From assembly GCF_024198215.1 (NCBI RefSeq), contig NZ_JAKCFA010000019.1, positions 175,606 to 239,605 on the forward strand: 64,000 nucleotides of DNA. The letters are read 5' to 3'. The stretch's first letter is position 1. Each line of letters opens with the position of its first letter. The position numbers were made by a program, and so were the translations under genes. This document shows positions 62,546-64,000 of this stretch, one piece after another. Below the pieces are notes generated by a model. That model was not told the DNA's origin, did no database searches, and saw only the letters and a program-made list of their open reading frames with translations. The stretch is from Myxococcus qinghaiensis. Lineage in GTDB: Bacteria > Myxococcota > Myxococcia > Myxococcales > Myxococcaceae.

Positions 62546-63791
62546 GCGTTGTCCTTTGCGCGGCGGCTTCCTGCCGTCGGGCGTCCATCAGCGTTTCGAT
62601 GGTCTTGAGAATGTCTTCGTACCGGGGCACCACGTCCTCTTCGAGGAAGCGGGCCACCCAGAAGCCGGCGCGCTGGAGCGCGAGGTCCTTGCGTCTGTCG
62701 CGGCGAAAGCGCTCGGGGTCGAGGAAGTGGTGGTATCCGTCGATCTCCACGGCGAGCCGAAGCTCACGGCAAAGGAAGTCCACTTCCAGGGGCCGACTGC
62801 CGTCGCCGAGGTCCACGGTGGCATTGAGGGCGAAGAGGCCCCGGGTGGCCGGGTGGACCTGGAGAATCTTGTTGTAGAGGAAGCGCTCGGCCTTGCTGCG
62901 GGCGCGGGCTTCGTCCTTCTGTCGAGCGACGCGGACGGCCCGTGCACTCTCGCGGAAGCGTTCGAGGAGGGGCTCGGCTTTGGCGTCCTGTGCGGGCGGC
63001 GACGCGGAGGGAGCCTTCTCCGGGGGATGCGTCAACGGAGTGGGAGGGGCGAGGGGCGTGACGGGCGGAGCGGAGACGCTGCTGGGGTCGGGGAGTTCGA
63101 GCAGGCCCTCACGCAGCATGGCGAGGGCATGAGACTCCTTGCGGCTCCGTGGCTCGCCGAGCGACTCGGGAGGCAGCATGCATGCGATGTGAAGCATGGG
63201 GGCCGCGGTACAGAGGGCGGTCGCTGTGCGCAGGCTGCGCGGGTCGGAAGGGGAGACGCGGAGCTGGAGGGCGGGAGCACGGCCCTCGGGGATGAGGCAG
63301 AGGAGCGCGTGGAGGAGGCGGAGCGGGTCGCGAGTGATGGCTTCACGAACCTCGGAGGGGAGTGCTCCGGGCTCGGCGGGCGAGGGGGCTACGAGGAGCT
63401 GTCGGCACAAGGCCCAGGTAGCGGGCTCGGAGTGGGATGGCTCCAGTCGCTCGAAGAGGACGTGACGCTCGTGGGGCGTCTTGCCATCGAAGTGCAGCTC
63501 GCGAGGGGAGAAGGCGCGCTGGGAGAGGACGACGTAGCTCTCCGCGTCACGAGAGAGATTGCGCTCGGAGGCGAGGGCGGAGGCCCAGGTGGAGACGGTG
63601 GTGCGAAGGTCTTCGCTGGCCGAGGACGTGGCCTTCAATCCGCTGCGGTGAAGCCATTCATCCCAGAGGAGGAGGGCGCGTTCCTGGGGGCCGACCAGGA
63701 CACTCAGCGTGGGGATGCCCTCCGCACGCCGCCGGGCATGCCGGTCCAGCGAGTCCAGGAGTGCGGTGTCCGCCGGTGACAGCAAGCCCAT
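62532..63791 (-). CDS. DUF559-type endonuclease domain protein
   Basis: 419 residues. Residues 1-~235 are an uncharacterised domain (DTALLDSLDRHARRRAEGIP; VVLSQRAFSPRELHFDGKTP), then a Pro-rich linker. Residues ~290-400 match DUF559, a Vsr-like PD-(D/E)xK nuclease fold: E302 (AERFLYNKIL), D338 (RPLEVDFLCREL), E349-x-D351 (LAVEIDGYHHF), and RRDRRKDLALQRAGFWVARF. All metal-binding positions expected for catalysis are present. It is the first gene of a three-gene leftward operon; its stop overlaps the start of the next gene by 14 bp. Single-strand or double-strand DNA cleavage is likely. Confidence 0.87.
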   Translation of the reverse strand: MGLLSPADTALLDSLDRHARRRAEGIPTLSVLVGPQERALLLWDEWLHRSGLKATSSASEDLRTTVSTWASALASERNLSRDAESYVVLSQRAFSPRELHFDGKTPHERHVLFERLEPSHSEPATWALCRQLLVAPSPAEPGALPSEVREAITRDPLRLLHALLCLIPEGRAPALQLRVSPSDPRSLRTATALCTAAPMLHIACMLPPESLGEPRSRKESHALAMLREGLLELPDPSSVSAPPVTPLAPPTPLTHPPEKAPSASPPAQDAKAEPLLERFRESARAVRVARQKDEARARSKAERFLYNKILQVHPATRGLFALNATVDLGDGSRPLEVDFLCRELRLAVEIDGYHHFLDPERFRRDRRKDLALQRAGFWVARFLEEDVVPRYEDILKTIETLMDARRQEAAAQRTTHGQR

Positions 63792-63950
63792 TCCCCCACG
63801 GGTCAGATGAGAAGGACCCGTCGTACTGGGATGGAAGCCTGCTCCTCTTGGCGCTGTGCTGGCAAGCTGGCCCCTAGTACTACTTGATCAGATGCGGGAC
63901 GGCCCGAGAGGAGGAGCGCGAGCTCCGAGTCTGCGGAGGCACAGCGGGCA

Positions 63951-64000
63951 ATGGCCGATGCGGCGCAGCAGCAGGTGCTGAAGGCGACGTCGAACCTGGG
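63951..64000 (+). CDS. Possible start of a rightward gene (cut by window edge)
   Basis: From an ATG at 63951 the frame reads MADAAQQQVLKATSNLG to the window end, with high third-position GC. A GGAGG lies 11 nt upstream, a little far. An in-frame TGA occurs at about 63890, so the gene must start between there and here. Only 17 codons are visible and the call rests on codon usage. Confidence 0.3.
   Translation, partial: MADAAQQQVLKATSNL

Overview
The window is GC-rich chromosomal DNA with densely packed genes on both strands. The content points to a myxobacterium, most likely of the Myxococcus/Corallococcus group: GAF-containing histidine kinases, a sigma-54 enhancer-binding protein, a Ser/Thr protein kinase, an ECF sigma/anti-sigma pair, many lipobox proteins and several lineage-specific hypothetical proteins. 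The genus is an inference. I see no rRNA, tRNA, CRISPR array, insertion sequence or phage gene.

Layout. 1-3244: a leftward operon of a GvpA/GvpJ-like peptide, a sensor kinase, a response regulator and a GvpL/GvpF gene cut by the window edge. 3481-7957: rightward redox and repair genes (FAD/Rieske oxidoreductase, hemerythrin, AlkA-type glycosylase, zinc alcohol dehydrogenase, a small protein). 8117-10381: a surface-type protein with a 13-residue repeat. 10479-16403: AmpG-like permease, small orphan protein, aminotransferase, lipoprotein, dps and ahpC-ahpD, with a sigma-54 promoter and a divergent enhancer-binding protein (16618-18222) that very probably controls ahpCD. 19721-21951: an amino-acid ABC importer with fused binding protein and permease. 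23129-27935: an ECF sigma, anti-sigma, exported protein and CHAT/TPR protease operon. 28347-32235: a GAF histidine kinase and the 5-oxoprolinase operon, with PxpA and PxpB fused. 32580-43779: multihaem lipoprotein, cysteine genes (cysE, cysK, a class V aminotransferase), Nei-type glycosylase with acyl-CoA synthetase, an EEP-family/TfoX pair, and a LysR/MFS divergon with two nested palindromes. 44068-54193: membrane proteins, diiron/MBL protein plus kinase, a secreted EEP-family lipoprotein, AI-2E-type permease, DoxX, ThrE, and an RsuA-type pseudouridine synthase. 54198-57655: a chorismate-using synthase operon (component I, glutaminase, class IV aminotransferase, hydrolase).

57701-63791 is the most unusual region: three tightly packed leftward genes encode a DUF559-type nuclease protein, an uncharacterised protein with winged-helix-like ends, and a 1272-residue protein with two P-loop ATPase modules, the second HerA/DUF87-like. 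The arrangement looks like a DNA-targeting, possibly anti-phage system that I cannot match to a named one.

Start codons were chosen from ribosome-binding sites and family alignment where possible; several GTG and TTG starts are proposed.
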